Assembly (NCBI GenBank): GCA_017515475.1
Contig: JAFWFS010000007.1
Location: 230,812-294,811, forward strand
DNA: 64,000 nt
Reading direction: 5' to 3'
Source: Erysipelotrichaceae bacterium
GTDB taxonomy: Bacteria > Bacillota_I > Bacilli_A > Erysipelotrichales > Erysipelotrichaceae
Position 1 is the first letter of the stretch. Each line of letters begins with the position of its first letter. Both the position numbers and the translations under genes were made by a program. The notes beneath the pieces are model-generated. The model ran no database searches. It was not told the origin of the DNA and was given only the letters and a program-made list of their open reading frames with translations. Shown one piece after another: positions 7,881 through 15,331 of this stretch.

Positions 7881-8462
7881 TTACAATTCCTCCGCTATCT
7901 TCTTTATTGCTTTCCAGTCTTCTCTGGTCATAATATTGGTCTCATCTTCTTCAACTGTTCCGAAACGGGTTTCATAGGTTCCGTAGGCGTAATGTCTGAA
8001 TCCGCATTTTTCCTGTACTCTCTGCGACTGCTGATTGCTTAAAAAATGACCGCAGAGGATCGCATCCAGCTTCACTTCTTCAAACAGATAACGGATCGTT
8101 TCCTTTACCGCTTCAGGCATCAGCCCTCTGCCCCAGTAATTCTTAGAAAGCACATAGCCGATCTCCCGGCATTTCTTGTCCTTAAGTTCAGGAAACTTAT
8201 CCTCATCGTATTCTTCAATTCCTAAAGAACCAACGACCTTTCCCTGATATTCCAGAGCAAAAGTCCTTTTCTTGCCGATAAATGAATCCAGAATCATCTG
8301 TGTATCATCCTTGTTTTGATGAGGCAGCCATCCGGCCATCTGTCCGACACCGTCTACCGAAGCGTATTCAAAAAAGTCATCCAGATCTTCTTTCCGCCAT
8401 GGGCGCATGATCAGACGTTCGGTTTTTAATACGGTATTACTGATATCGATTTCGGCATTCAT
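7881..8462 (-). CDS. GNAT family acetyltransferase (RimJ/RimL-like)
   Basis: A 193-residue acetyltransferase of the ribosomal-protein-type GNAT clade: LKTERLIMRPWRKEDLDDF at the N-terminus, YQGKVVGSLGIEEY, then IGYVLSKNYWGRGLMPEAVK (acetyl-CoA binding, near residue 115) and NQQSQRVQEKCGFRHYAYGT. Such proteins acetylate N-termini of ribosomal proteins, antibiotics or small amines; the substrate here is unknown. It is the first gene of the five-gene operon running to 5430, with an extended -10 about 30 bases upstream. Confidence 0.85.
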   Translation of the reverse strand: MNAEIDISNTVLKTERLIMRPWRKEDLDDFFEYASVDGVGQMAGWLPHQNKDDTQMILDSFIGKKRTFALEYQGKVVGSLGIEEYDEDKFPELKDKKCREIGYVLSKNYWGRGLMPEAVKETIRYLFEEVKLDAILCGHFLSNQQSQRVQEKCGFRHYAYGTYETRFGTVEEDETNIMTREDWKAIKKIAEEL

Positions 8463-8489
8463 GACAGGTACCTTAAAACTACAGAATTC

Positions 8490-8498
8490 ATTTTACCA
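8490..8498 (-). promoter_or_regulatory. Extended -10 for the 8462-5430 operon
   Basis: TGGTAAAAT on the minus strand, leaving a leader of about 20 bases before the first GNAT gene; no clear -35 hexamer. Confidence 0.4.
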
Positions 8499-8543
8499 CA
8501 TTATGAACCTCGTTTTTTCTAATGGATCATAAGTCTTTCTATT

Positions 8544-8569
8544 AAAAATCCTCTTTTCAGAGGATTTTT
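8544..8569. terminator. Terminator of the aconitase X operon
   Basis: Stem ATCCTCT/AGAGGAT with loop TTTC, flanked by AAAAA and TTTTT so it can act in both directions. It begins 7 bases past the end of the small-subunit gene. Confidence 0.85.
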
Positions 8570-8575
8570 CTTGAA

Positions 8576-9016
8576 TCAAGCTACTTCTACGATACCGTTT
8601 TCCTTAACCGTTATCATCATGCCGTCCTTGACATAATCCAGAAACTCTTCTCCCAGTTCATCAATGACCGGCATGGAAGCATCCGACCAGACGCTGGCCA
8701 GAACGGCACCTGCACAGGCAAGAGAATCGATGCGGTTGGCAAACAGCATGCATCCGGGATTTCTTTTCATTTCGCATGAACAATACAGAACCAGACCTCC
8801 GGTCGTAGACCCGATGGTCTGAGGAAGGCATAATGCTTTTCCGGCAATCGGTTTGCCATAGAGATCAGGATTGTTCTGATCGGAAACCTTTGCGCTCTTA
8901 TCGCCGAACTGCAGGGCTTTCTGCAGGGATGCAAGCGTATTGAAACCGCCATGGGTAACTACCGCTTCACAGGTACAGACGCCAGGCGTGACGACTCTTC
9001 CTTTAAACTCTTTCAT
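8576..9016 (-). CDS. Aconitase X swivel-domain (small) subunit
   Basis: A 146-residue DUF126-type protein, the swivel domain of two-subunit aconitase X enzymes. Seen: GKPIAGKALCLPQTIGSTTGG (the conserved Pro/Ser/Gly-rich active-site loop, with Ser-Thr), NPGCMLFANRIDSLACAGAVLA and IPVIDELG-like SMPVIDELGEEF. I choose the ATG at 9016 because AGGAGG lies 8 bases upstream; a longer frame would overlap the large subunit. The large-subunit stop is 1 base upstream, so the two are coupled and surely form one enzyme. Confidence 0.85.
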   Translation of the reverse strand: MKEFKGRVVTPGVCTCEAVVTHGGFNTLASLQKALQFGDKSAKVSDQNNPDLYGKPIAGKALCLPQTIGSTTGGLVLYCSCEMKRNPGCMLFANRIDSLACAGAVLASVWSDASMPVIDELGEEFLDYVKDGMMITVKENGIVEVA

Positions 9017-9017
9017 C

Positions 9018-10292
9018 TTAATTTCCTCCTTTGCAAAGCTGCAAGACGATTTCATCATCGGTATAGTATCTTGATGACGTATAGGTTCTCAGTTTATTGC
9101 TTGAGGTGATCACCGGCATTTTGCCGCATAACGGATTATTCATATACATCAGCGGACAGATATAAGAAAGAATAATACCGGTCTTTTCCAGTCTTGGGTA
9201 ATATTCCGTTTTCTTGAATTCCTTAATCACTGCCGGTGCTGCCGTAAAGACGGTCGGAATCAGGACCTGCGGATTACCGTATTTCTTCAGGTTTTCTTCA
9301 ATCGCATCGGTCCAGTCTTTCAGCTGCTGCAAAGACATGTGCGGACAGCCCATGAAACAGAGTCTAGGTTTTGCTTCCTTGTCTTTCCAGATAACAGGAT
9401 AAGAATCATATACTCTTTGCAGTTCCGCATCGTCGATCACATACTCTTTGGCATTTTCCTTGATCAGCGATTTTCCCTGTTCTTTCGCTTCCGGAGTCAG
9501 CCTGTCGATGTGATAAAGACCTACCGCTCCATTGGAAGCCGTGGCAGCACCGAAATCCTTCAGATAAGTACAGGCCTTCTCATCCAGCTCTGTACCCAGC
9601 CATTTGTCTAGCCCGATCACATATGGGACATCCTCCATGACCTTCATGCCGATGGCGCTACCCAAGAGCTGCGCTTCCGGTTTCTTTGTCGTTTCTATTT
9701 TTATGATCCAATCGGCCTTCCTTCCCTCGTCCGTTAGAAGACCGAAATAAGGCACACAGCCGACAATCGAACCCATGATGTCGATAATTCCCGAATTGCG
9801 GTTGCACCTGGCTCCCAGGACGGAATTGGCGTAGACGACGGCCGACGACTCCGACCAGGAGAGGACATCGCCTTTCTTAGGTGTATTTCCCACTTCAGAC
9901 ATGTAGCAGGTGCAGGTAAACGCATCGTCTTCCAGAAGGCCTAGCTTCTTCAGCTGTTTCTCATAGAAATCCTGCTTGCTGTACATAAAATGTTTGAATA
10001 CGATATTCTGCAGAAATGTCGTAGGGACATTTGGATCGAGAGGTCTCGGGTCTACGGTAAACTTCTGCCCGGATACGACTCCTTCCTGTAGAAGCGTATC
10101 CATCAGTCTGTAGACCGGATCCATGACACCCAGGCCAAAGGATGTGACCAGATGATTGTAGTCGGAAGTTACTTCGGCCATCTTAGTGGCATCGAAGGCT
10201 TCTCCGTACATCACCAGAGTCTTCATGACTTTGGCTAGGATTTCTCCCTGTTTTCCGTCAAGAATATCCTGCTGTTTCTTTGTCAGTTTCAT
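9018..10292 (-). CDS. Aconitase X catalytic (large) subunit
   Basis: A 424-residue DUF521-type Fe-S hydro-lyase subunit. Typical blocks are DYNHLVTSFGLGVMD, CTCYMSEVGNTPKKGD, WSESSAVVYANSVLGARCNRN and the C-terminal CPLMYMNNPLC. Characterised relatives dehydrate cis-3-hydroxy-L-proline in bacteria or phosphomevalonate in archaea; which substrate applies here cannot be decided by eye. Several cysteines (in CTCY, GARC and the final CPLMYMNNPLCG) could bind the cluster. It lies between an Fe-S flavoprotein (11 bases upstream) and the swivel subunit. Confidence 0.85.
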   Translation of the reverse strand: MKLTKKQQDILDGKQGEILAKVMKTLVMYGEAFDATKMAEVTSDYNHLVTSFGLGVMDPVYRLMDTLLQEGVVSGQKFTVDPRPLDPNVPTTFLQNIVFKHFMYSKQDFYEKQLKKLGLLEDDAFTCTCYMSEVGNTPKKGDVLSWSESSAVVYANSVLGARCNRNSGIIDIMGSIVGCVPYFGLLTDEGRKADWIIKIETTKKPEAQLLGSAIGMKVMEDVPYVIGLDKWLGTELDEKACTYLKDFGAATASNGAVGLYHIDRLTPEAKEQGKSLIKENAKEYVIDDAELQRVYDSYPVIWKDKEAKPRLCFMGCPHMSLQQLKDWTDAIEENLKKYGNPQVLIPTVFTAAPAVIKEFKKTEYYPRLEKTGIILSYICPLMYMNNPLCGKMPVITSSNKLRTYTSSRYYTDDEIVLQLCKGGN

Positions 10293-10303
10293 AAGTAACG
10301 CTC

Positions 10304-12361
10304 CTATATTTTCATCGCAACTTCATATGCGCGCCAGATGACGGTTCTAAGATTGCCTACATCTTTGCAGTCTCCGACCAGTTTGACTTTTCCGGATTCT
10401 TTCACCAATGGCGCAGGCACATAGCCGACGGAAGAAATGACCGTATCGCAAGGTATCGTCATATCTTTGCCGTCTCTTGTGCAGATAATCTCCCTGTCTC
10501 TAACTTCTTTCAGTGAAGTTTCCAGATAAACAGGGATGCGGTGCAGTTCAAACCATTCTCTCAGATAGGAAGAATTGGCCAGACAGACACCGCTCTGGGC
10601 AATCAGATCGTCCTTCATCTCGACGATCGAAACGTCTTTTCCTTCCAGTGCCAGTTCATAGGCGATCTCGCAGCCTGTAAGACCGCCTCCCACCACAACT
10701 ACCCGCTTTCCTGTTTCCTTGTTTTTCAGATATTCACAGGCTTCAACTGTTTTTTTGAAACCGGGTACATTCAGTTTTCTCGCAACCGCACCGGTCGCAA
10801 CGACGATATCCTTTCCGTTGAATCTTTCCAGATCCGTTATTCTTTCATTTAGATGGATCTCGATATCGAGGTCTTTCATCTTTTTTCTGTACCATTTCAG
10901 CAGATCCCTAAGCTTGCCCTTGTAAGATTCGCTGCTGGCAGGAATGAACGTACCTCCCAGCTGATCGGACGCTTCATAGATGATCGGATTGTGTCCTCTG
11001 AGTTTCAGCACTCTTGCCGTTTCCATACCGCCGATACCGCCGCCGACGATGATAACATCTTTAGGCTGATCCGTTTTCCTGATGTAGTGCTTATCTGTCT
11101 GCATCGTTTCCGCATTGACGGCACATCTGGCAAGATGCAGAGAATCGTAGAGTTCCTGATCGTTTGGAACACCCTTGTAGTGGCACATGTTGAAACAGCC
11201 GTTGTGGCAAAGAATGCAAGGCCGTATGTCATCCATCTCATCGTTCATCAGCTTACTGATCCATTCACTGTCCGCAAGGAACTGTCGGGCAAAACCGGCA
11301 CCGTCGATCTTTCCTTCCCTGATCGATTCTGCCGCCGTTTCAGGATCCAGCCTTCCTGCTGCTACCACCGGAATGCTGCAGAACTTCCTGATATGCTCTA
11401 CGTCTTTCAGATTACAGTTTTCCGGCATGTAGATAGGCGGGTGTGCCCAATACCAGGCATCATATGTACCATTGTCGCAGTTCAGCATGTCATACCCTGC
11501 TTCTTCAAGGAATTTCACCGCTTCTTCGGACTCTTTCATATCTCTTCCCACTTCCGTATATTCTTCTCCAGGCAGGGCTCCTTTACGGAAATCCTTTGTC
11601 TTGGATACAACGGAATATCTTAACGATACCGGGAAGTCATTTCCACATTCTTTTTTGATCGCCTTAACGATCTCGGCCGCAAAACGGTAGCGGTTCTGTA
11701 AAGATCCGCCGTATTCATCCTGCCGTTTATTGACATATTTCAATGTAAACTGATCCAGCAGATATCCTTCATGCACTGCATGGATCTCTACCCCATCAAC
11801 GCCCGCATACTGCAGCTTTTTTGCCGTTTTCGCAAAAGCATCGATAAACTCCTGTATCTCGGCTTTGCTCATTTCTCTCGACGGTACCTTATCCGACCAT
11901 CTGTTCGGACTTTCCGATGCACTGGCGGTGATCTTGTCCAGATCCATAAACGGTTTGGAAACTGCCCTTAGCAGCTTATTCGTATACAGCGTTTCCATCA
12001 TTTTGGAAATGGTAAATGAACGTCCGAAACCGGCTGTCAGTTGAATAAACAGTTTCGCTCCGGTCTTATGGAATTCCGGCATCCATTTTTTCAGATCTTC
12101 ATACATCTTATCGTTCTTGTACAGCCACTGACCGAACATCGGATTATAGACAGGCTGACATCCCGGAAGCAGCAGACCGCAGTTGTTTTTAGCTACCTGC
12201 AGGATAAACTCCGCACCTGCCTTGTCAAAATGATTGTTTTCCATCCAGCCCAGAAGATTCGTCCCTCCCATTGAAGTCAGAACGAAGCGGTTCTTGATTT
12301 CAACATTTCCGATCTTCCAGGGTGTAAACAAAGGCTCATAGATTGTTTTCATTTTACCCAT
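10304..12361 (-). CDS. Old-yellow-enzyme-type NADH:flavin oxidoreductase with [4Fe-4S] and FAD/NAD domains
   Basis: A 685-residue protein with the architecture of 2,4-dienoyl-CoA reductase, trimethylamine dehydrogenase and the bile-acid BaiCD/BaiH enzymes. An N-terminal FMN TIM barrel (about 1-370; EIHAVHEGYLLDQF) is followed by a Cys cluster CILCHNGCFNMC...C near 380-410 for one [4Fe-4S], then two Rossmann folds (VIIVGGGIGGMETA and VVVVGGGLTGCEIAYELA) for FAD and NAD(P)H. It probably reduces an activated C=C or C=N bond. An AAGGAG 8 bases ahead supports this start. It leads the aconitase X operon, so its substrate may be the product of that dehydratase. Confidence 0.85.
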   Translation of the reverse strand: MGKMKTIYEPLFTPWKIGNVEIKNRFVLTSMGGTNLLGWMENNHFDKAGAEFILQVAKNNCGLLLPGCQPVYNPMFGQWLYKNDKMYEDLKKWMPEFHKTGAKLFIQLTAGFGRSFTISKMMETLYTNKLLRAVSKPFMDLDKITASASESPNRWSDKVPSREMSKAEIQEFIDAFAKTAKKLQYAGVDGVEIHAVHEGYLLDQFTLKYVNKRQDEYGGSLQNRYRFAAEIVKAIKKECGNDFPVSLRYSVVSKTKDFRKGALPGEEYTEVGRDMKESEEAVKFLEEAGYDMLNCDNGTYDAWYWAHPPIYMPENCNLKDVEHIRKFCSIPVVAAGRLDPETAAESIREGKIDGAGFARQFLADSEWISKLMNDEMDDIRPCILCHNGCFNMCHYKGVPNDQELYDSLHLARCAVNAETMQTDKHYIRKTDQPKDVIIVGGGIGGMETARVLKLRGHNPIIYEASDQLGGTFIPASSESYKGKLRDLLKWYRKKMKDLDIEIHLNERITDLERFNGKDIVVATGAVARKLNVPGFKKTVEACEYLKNKETGKRVVVVGGGLTGCEIAYELALEGKDVSIVEMKDDLIAQSGVCLANSSYLREWFELHRIPVYLETSLKEVRDREIICTRDGKDMTIPCDTVISSVGYVPAPLVKESGKVKLVGDCKDVGNLRTVIWRAYEVAMKI

Positions 12362-12385
12362 CGTAAAACTCCTTATATTGTGAAT

Positions 12386-12394
12386 ATTTTAACA
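12386..12394 (-). promoter_or_regulatory. Extended -10 for the flavoprotein-aconitase X operon
   Basis: TGTTAAAAT on the minus strand, giving a leader of about 18 bases that contains AAGGAG ahead of the ATG at 12361. Confidence 0.45.
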
Positions 12395-12409
12395 TATTTG
12401 TTAATCCGG

Positions 12410-12434
12410 GAAAATAAAAATGCCTTTCGGCATT
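12410..12434 (-). terminator. Terminator after the GyrI-like gene
   Basis: Minus strand stem AATGCC/GGCATT with GAAA tetraloop followed by TTTATTTT. Confidence 0.8.
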
Positions 12435-12442
12435 CTTTCGGT

Positions 12443-13075
12443 CTATTTCTTTTTGATCGGATGACGGATGACTGTCCTCAGTTTTACAGGATCGGTTTTT
12501 CTGGCATCAGATAGATAGATCTCATGGTGCATACGCCGATCGGTAATATCAAGAACACATCCCTGTTCTTCCATAAACCGATGCATCTTTTCTACCGTAG
12601 CCGGTTCATTGTCATACGGTCCCATGTGCATGCACTGGACACAGATACCTTCGTCATACGTGAAGAATTCCACCTTGGAAAAATCTGTTTTCTTTTTTCT
12701 GGTTGCTTCATTTGCTGCCCAATCGAAGTCTTCTTTTTTGACGAAGTCAGGCAAGCGGATAACGGAATACCACCGGAACTCATCTTTATGAGCGTAATCG
12801 ACCCCCTGAACGCCTTCCTGCCACCAGAAACCTTCCAGAGGAGGTACGACATAATCGAAATAGCCGTCGATCTGATGATCTCCTTTTTTGCTCATCTTGA
12901 TGGTAAAGGCAATCCCGTAAAGCAGGCCTATCGACTGCTTATATTCGCCGTCTTCCGCATTCGGATCGCCGCTTCCGCGCACTGCTATGTAGTTCATCTT
13001 CGGTACATCGACAATACCGGGCTGATCTTTCGGCAGATAGAATTCACTGTATTCTTTCTTAAAGTCGAACGCCAT
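12443..13075 (-). CDS. GyrI-like domain (small-molecule-binding) protein
   Basis: A 210-residue cytosolic protein of the SRPBCC-like GyrI/AraC-effector family: PGIVDVPKMNYIAVRGSGDPN, then QSIGLLYGIAFTIKM, PPLEGFWWQEG and a C-terminal IRHPIKKK. Family members bind hydrophobic compounds or act as stand-alone ligand-binding proteins; no DNA-binding domain is present here, so it is not itself a regulator by sequence. The conserved VQCMHMGPYDNEPATVEKMH block is a hallmark. It lies 3 bases after the ATP-grasp gene and is the end of that transcript. Confidence 0.8.
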   Translation of the reverse strand: MAFDFKKEYSEFYLPKDQPGIVDVPKMNYIAVRGSGDPNAEDGEYKQSIGLLYGIAFTIKMSKKGDHQIDGYFDYVVPPLEGFWWQEGVQGVDYAHKDEFRWYSVIRLPDFVKKEDFDWAANEATRKKKTDFSKVEFFTYDEGICVQCMHMGPYDNEPATVEKMHRFMEEQGCVLDITDRRMHHEIYLSDARKTDPVKLRTVIRHPIKKK

Positions 13076-13078
13076 ACA

Positions 13079-14089
13079 TTACTCCCTATCCTCATGCAGG
13101 ATCTTTTCGAATTCCGGTTTCAGGCCTCTGTCTTTTCCTGTTACGAAGTAGTTCTGAGGCATGTCGTAGCCTGGAAGCGGATTGCCTTCTACGATCAGCG
13201 GTCCTTTTTCCGTAATCGCAATATCCCAGCCGACATAACGGATGTGCTTTTCAATCAGAGCGGCTTTCTTGCACAGTTCCAGTGCTTCCTTGAAATACGG
13301 TACCTTGAAGCCGATCAGTTTCATCCCGCTCAAAGGATGCTTTGTATAAGTGGAAATCGTCTTGTCCGACCAGCACGGATGGATGATCTCACCTTCATCC
13401 GATAACACGGTATAGATCCCACCTGCTCCGACGTTGTCTACAGGAAGCTCGCTGGTTCCGATCCGCTGAATGACATACATGATATGCGGAACATTTTTTT
13501 TATCCAGCAAAGTGGTAACTCTGACGGTATTGATTGAATAAGGATTCAGCAGATTCATCTCTTCGTTCTGAATAATGGAATCTTCCACAAACAGTTTGTT
13601 TTCTTTCAGATATGCATAAATCTCCTGAAGATCAGAATCCTCGTTTATTTCGATGTTCCTGTATATTCCCTTTCCGGAGCAGGAATCCGCAGGCTTGGCA
13701 AAGAAACGGTCCTTTCCCTTGCAGAACTTCTCGAAATCCTCATAGGAAGAACCGGTTATATCCAGGAAATCCCTTCCCAGCAGGTCCGCAAAGATCTGAT
13801 TGAACTTCAGTTTATCGTTAAACAGTTCCCTGTATTCCGGATCATTCAGCGTTTTGAACAAAGACTGGGAATAATCGAAGTTTACATAAGTATCACGGTC
13901 TTTTTGCGGTTTACCGACAAAATGGAACAGATTGTATTCCATGTAGCCTACATGATCCTTCAGGATGCATCTTGCCATGTCGATCAGAATCACAAAAACA
14001 GGTTTGCCGGAATATCTGTGTACTTCTTTTGCGTTGTTCAGCATTCTTTCGATGCTGGATAATTCAAATCTTTCGAATATGGATGCCAT
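13079..14089 (-). CDS. ATP-grasp enzyme (sugar-transfer-associated ATP-grasp type)
   Basis: A 336-residue protein resembling the ATPgrasp_ST family, often found with polysaccharide or capsule genes. Seen are the ATP-binding segment FFAKPADSCSGKGIYRN, the acidic metal-binding and distal parts VGWDIAITEKGPLIVEGNPLPGYDMPQ. It should ligate a carboxylate to an amine or similar; the substrate is unknown. The start is taken at the ATG at 14089 (MASIFERFEL), since TATAAT lies exactly 6 bases upstream and a longer frame would begin with TTG inside the -10 box. Leaderless mRNA predicted. The GyrI-like gene follows by 3 bases. Confidence 0.75.
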   Translation of the reverse strand: MASIFERFELSSIERMLNNAKEVHRYSGKPVFVILIDMARCILKDHVGYMEYNLFHFVGKPQKDRDTYVNFDYSQSLFKTLNDPEYRELFNDKLKFNQIFADLLGRDFLDITGSSYEDFEKFCKGKDRFFAKPADSCSGKGIYRNIEINEDSDLQEIYAYLKENKLFVEDSIIQNEEMNLLNPYSINTVRVTTLLDKKNVPHIMYVIQRIGTSELPVDNVGAGGIYTVLSDEGEIIHPCWSDKTISTYTKHPLSGMKLIGFKVPYFKEALELCKKAALIEKHIRYVGWDIAITEKGPLIVEGNPLPGYDMPQNYFVTGKDRGLKPEFEKILHEDRE

Positions 14090-14095
14090 ACCAAT

Positions 14096-14101
14096 ATTAT
14101 A
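14096..14101 (-). promoter_or_regulatory. -10 box of leaderless ATP-grasp gene promoter
   Basis: TATAAT on the minus strand, spacer ATTGGT, then ATG. The 17 bases from the box into the second codon are identical to those at rqcH (46828-46844). Confidence 0.6.
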
Positions 14102-14133
14102 CAAAAAAGCGCCAGTTAGTGCTTCTCTTAGTT

Positions 14134-14139
14134 TATAAT
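14134..14139 (+). promoter_or_regulatory. -10 box of the Fic-like gene
   Basis: TATAAT on the plus strand, about 21 bases before the ATG at 14161, leaving room for a short leader with AGAGAGG. Upstream ATG codons in frame overlap this box and cannot be on its transcript. Confidence 0.5.
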
Positions 14140-14160
14140 ATGGTTAAGAGAGGAAATGCC

Positions 14161-14724
14161 ATGATCAATAAATATACCCTTAGCAGAGCACAGAATATCC
14201 GTTATATCAGAGATCATCTGGATGCTTTCGTCAAGAACAGTCTTGCACTGTCGAGATACAGCGATGAAGATCCGTTAAGAGAGACGGCAAGGAAGAATTT
14301 TGAAGAAGCTTACGAGTATATCATGGAACGCCAGGATGTGGAGAACGATTACAGATGTCTTCTGACCCTGCACGAAACGCTGATGAAAGATCTGGACAGC
14401 GGCATCAAGTCGGAACTTACGGAGCAGCAGATCGATGAACTGAATGAGATGATCAATCAGCCGGCCAAGGCCAACACCGAAATTGCGATCGATGTAATGC
14501 TATATATTCTGGATAAAAGACTCTTCTCGGATGGCGATGTCAGAGCCGCTCTCATGTTCGCCAACAAGATCATGATCGATTCCGGGTGCGGCATTATTAC
14601 CGTTACGGAAAATAACAAGGATGTTTTCAGAGAGAAACTCAAGGAATACAAAAACAATAAGGATTACGACATCAAGGACTGGATCTACAAATACTGTATC
14701 AAAGGTCCTAAACTCGATCACTAA
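14161..14724 (+). CDS. Degenerate Fic-fold-like protein
   Basis: A 187-residue all-alpha protein. The segment at residues 112-148 (VMLYILDKRLFSDGDVRAAL then MFANKIMIDSGCGIITV) has the shape of the Fic core HxFx(D/E)GN(G/K)R, but the catalytic His is Arg120 and the Asn is Asp126; Phe122, Asp124, Gly125 and Arg128 remain. If it is a Fic relative it is unlikely to transfer AMP. The rest is unrecognised. The start at 14161 is set by AGAGAGG 8 bases upstream and by the -10 position. A terminator follows at once, so it is monocistronic. Confidence 0.5.
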   Translation: MINKYTLSRAQNIRYIRDHLDAFVKNSLALSRYSDEDPLRETARKNFEEAYEYIMERQDVENDYRCLLTLHETLMKDLDSGIKSELTEQQIDELNEMINQPAKANTEIAIDVMLYILDKRLFSDGDVRAALMFANKIMIDSGCGIITVTENNKDVFREKLKEYKNNKDYDIKDWIYKYCIKGPKLDH

Positions 14725-14725
14725 G

Positions 14726-14745
14726 CCTCTGTTAAAGAGGTTTTT
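14726..14745 (+). terminator. Terminator of the Fic-like gene
   Basis: Stem CCTCT/AGAGG with loop GTTAA and TTTTT; the T run continues directly into the TATAAT of the next gene. Confidence 0.65.
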
Positions 14746-14749
14746 ATAT

Positions 14750-14755
14750 TATAAT
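14750..14755 (+). promoter_or_regulatory. -10 box of the FolT-like gene (leaderless)
   Basis: TATAAT, 7 bases before the ATG at 14763. It abuts the U-tract of the preceding terminator. Confidence 0.55.
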
Positions 14756-14762
14756 TGATAAT

Positions 14763-15290
14763 ATGAATACCAGGAGATTAACCACAATTTCCATGCTGAT
14801 GGCGCTCTATGTCGTCCTGAGCATCATGACACCGGTCAAAGTCGCCAACTTCAAGTTTACTTTTGAAGCTTTTCCGATTCTTGTTGCCGGGCTTCTGTTT
14901 GGACCATTGGATGGTCTTTATGTCGGAGGTATCGGTTCATTCATCTACCAGCTTTTGTTTTCGGGATACGGAATCACCGCCACGACTCCTTTATGGATAC
15001 TGCCGCATGCCTTAAGCGGGCTGCTTGTGGGTTTATATGCAAAAAGGAAAGGCTTTTCATTCAGTTTCACCGAAACAGCGTTCATTACATCATTCAGTGC
15101 CCTGCTGGTAACGGCATTAAACATCCTGGCACTCTATGTCGACTCGAAGCTGTTCGGCTACTACTCATACGCTCTGGTATTCGGAAATGTGATTCTTAAG
15201 ATCGCTGTCGGCATCATCCTGTCGTTTGTCTACAGTCTTGCTCTTCCTAAACTGCTGACATTCCTGAAGAAACAACTCAACCGGGAATAG
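14763..15290 (+). CDS. ECF transporter S component, FolT-like (folate)
   Basis: A 175-residue membrane protein with about five to six hydrophobic segments, beginning RRLTTISMLMALYVVLSIMT, and the ECF substrate-binding features FTFEAFPILVAGLLFGPLDG and YVGGIGSFIYQLL. This pattern is that of the folT-family S components that bind folates and dock on a shared ECF energising module (not in this window). The downstream fhs, fchA and folD genes support folate as ligand. The transcript appears leaderless, so it cannot carry the THF riboswitch that controls folT in other Firmicutes. Confidence 0.75.
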   Translation: MNTRRLTTISMLMALYVVLSIMTPVKVANFKFTFEAFPILVAGLLFGPLDGLYVGGIGSFIYQLLFSGYGITATTPLWILPHALSGLLVGLYAKRKGFSFSFTETAFITSFSALLVTALNILALYVDSKLFGYYSYALVFGNVILKIAVGIILSFVYSLALPKLLTFLKKQLNRE

Positions 15291-15331
15291 ACCGGTCTTC
15301 ATACATCATTTAAGAAAGTGAGGAAACCGCT

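Noticed and set aside
13972..14160. Upstream extension of the Fic-like frame by 63 codons
   Set aside because: It overlaps the divergent ATP-grasp gene and its promoter, and the TATAAT at 14134 lies inside it; AGAGAGG and the position of the -10 support the ATG at 14161.
15291..15331. THF riboswitch ahead of fhs
   Set aside because: Only 41 bases separate folT and fhs, too short for the known riboswitch, and no pairing pattern is visible.
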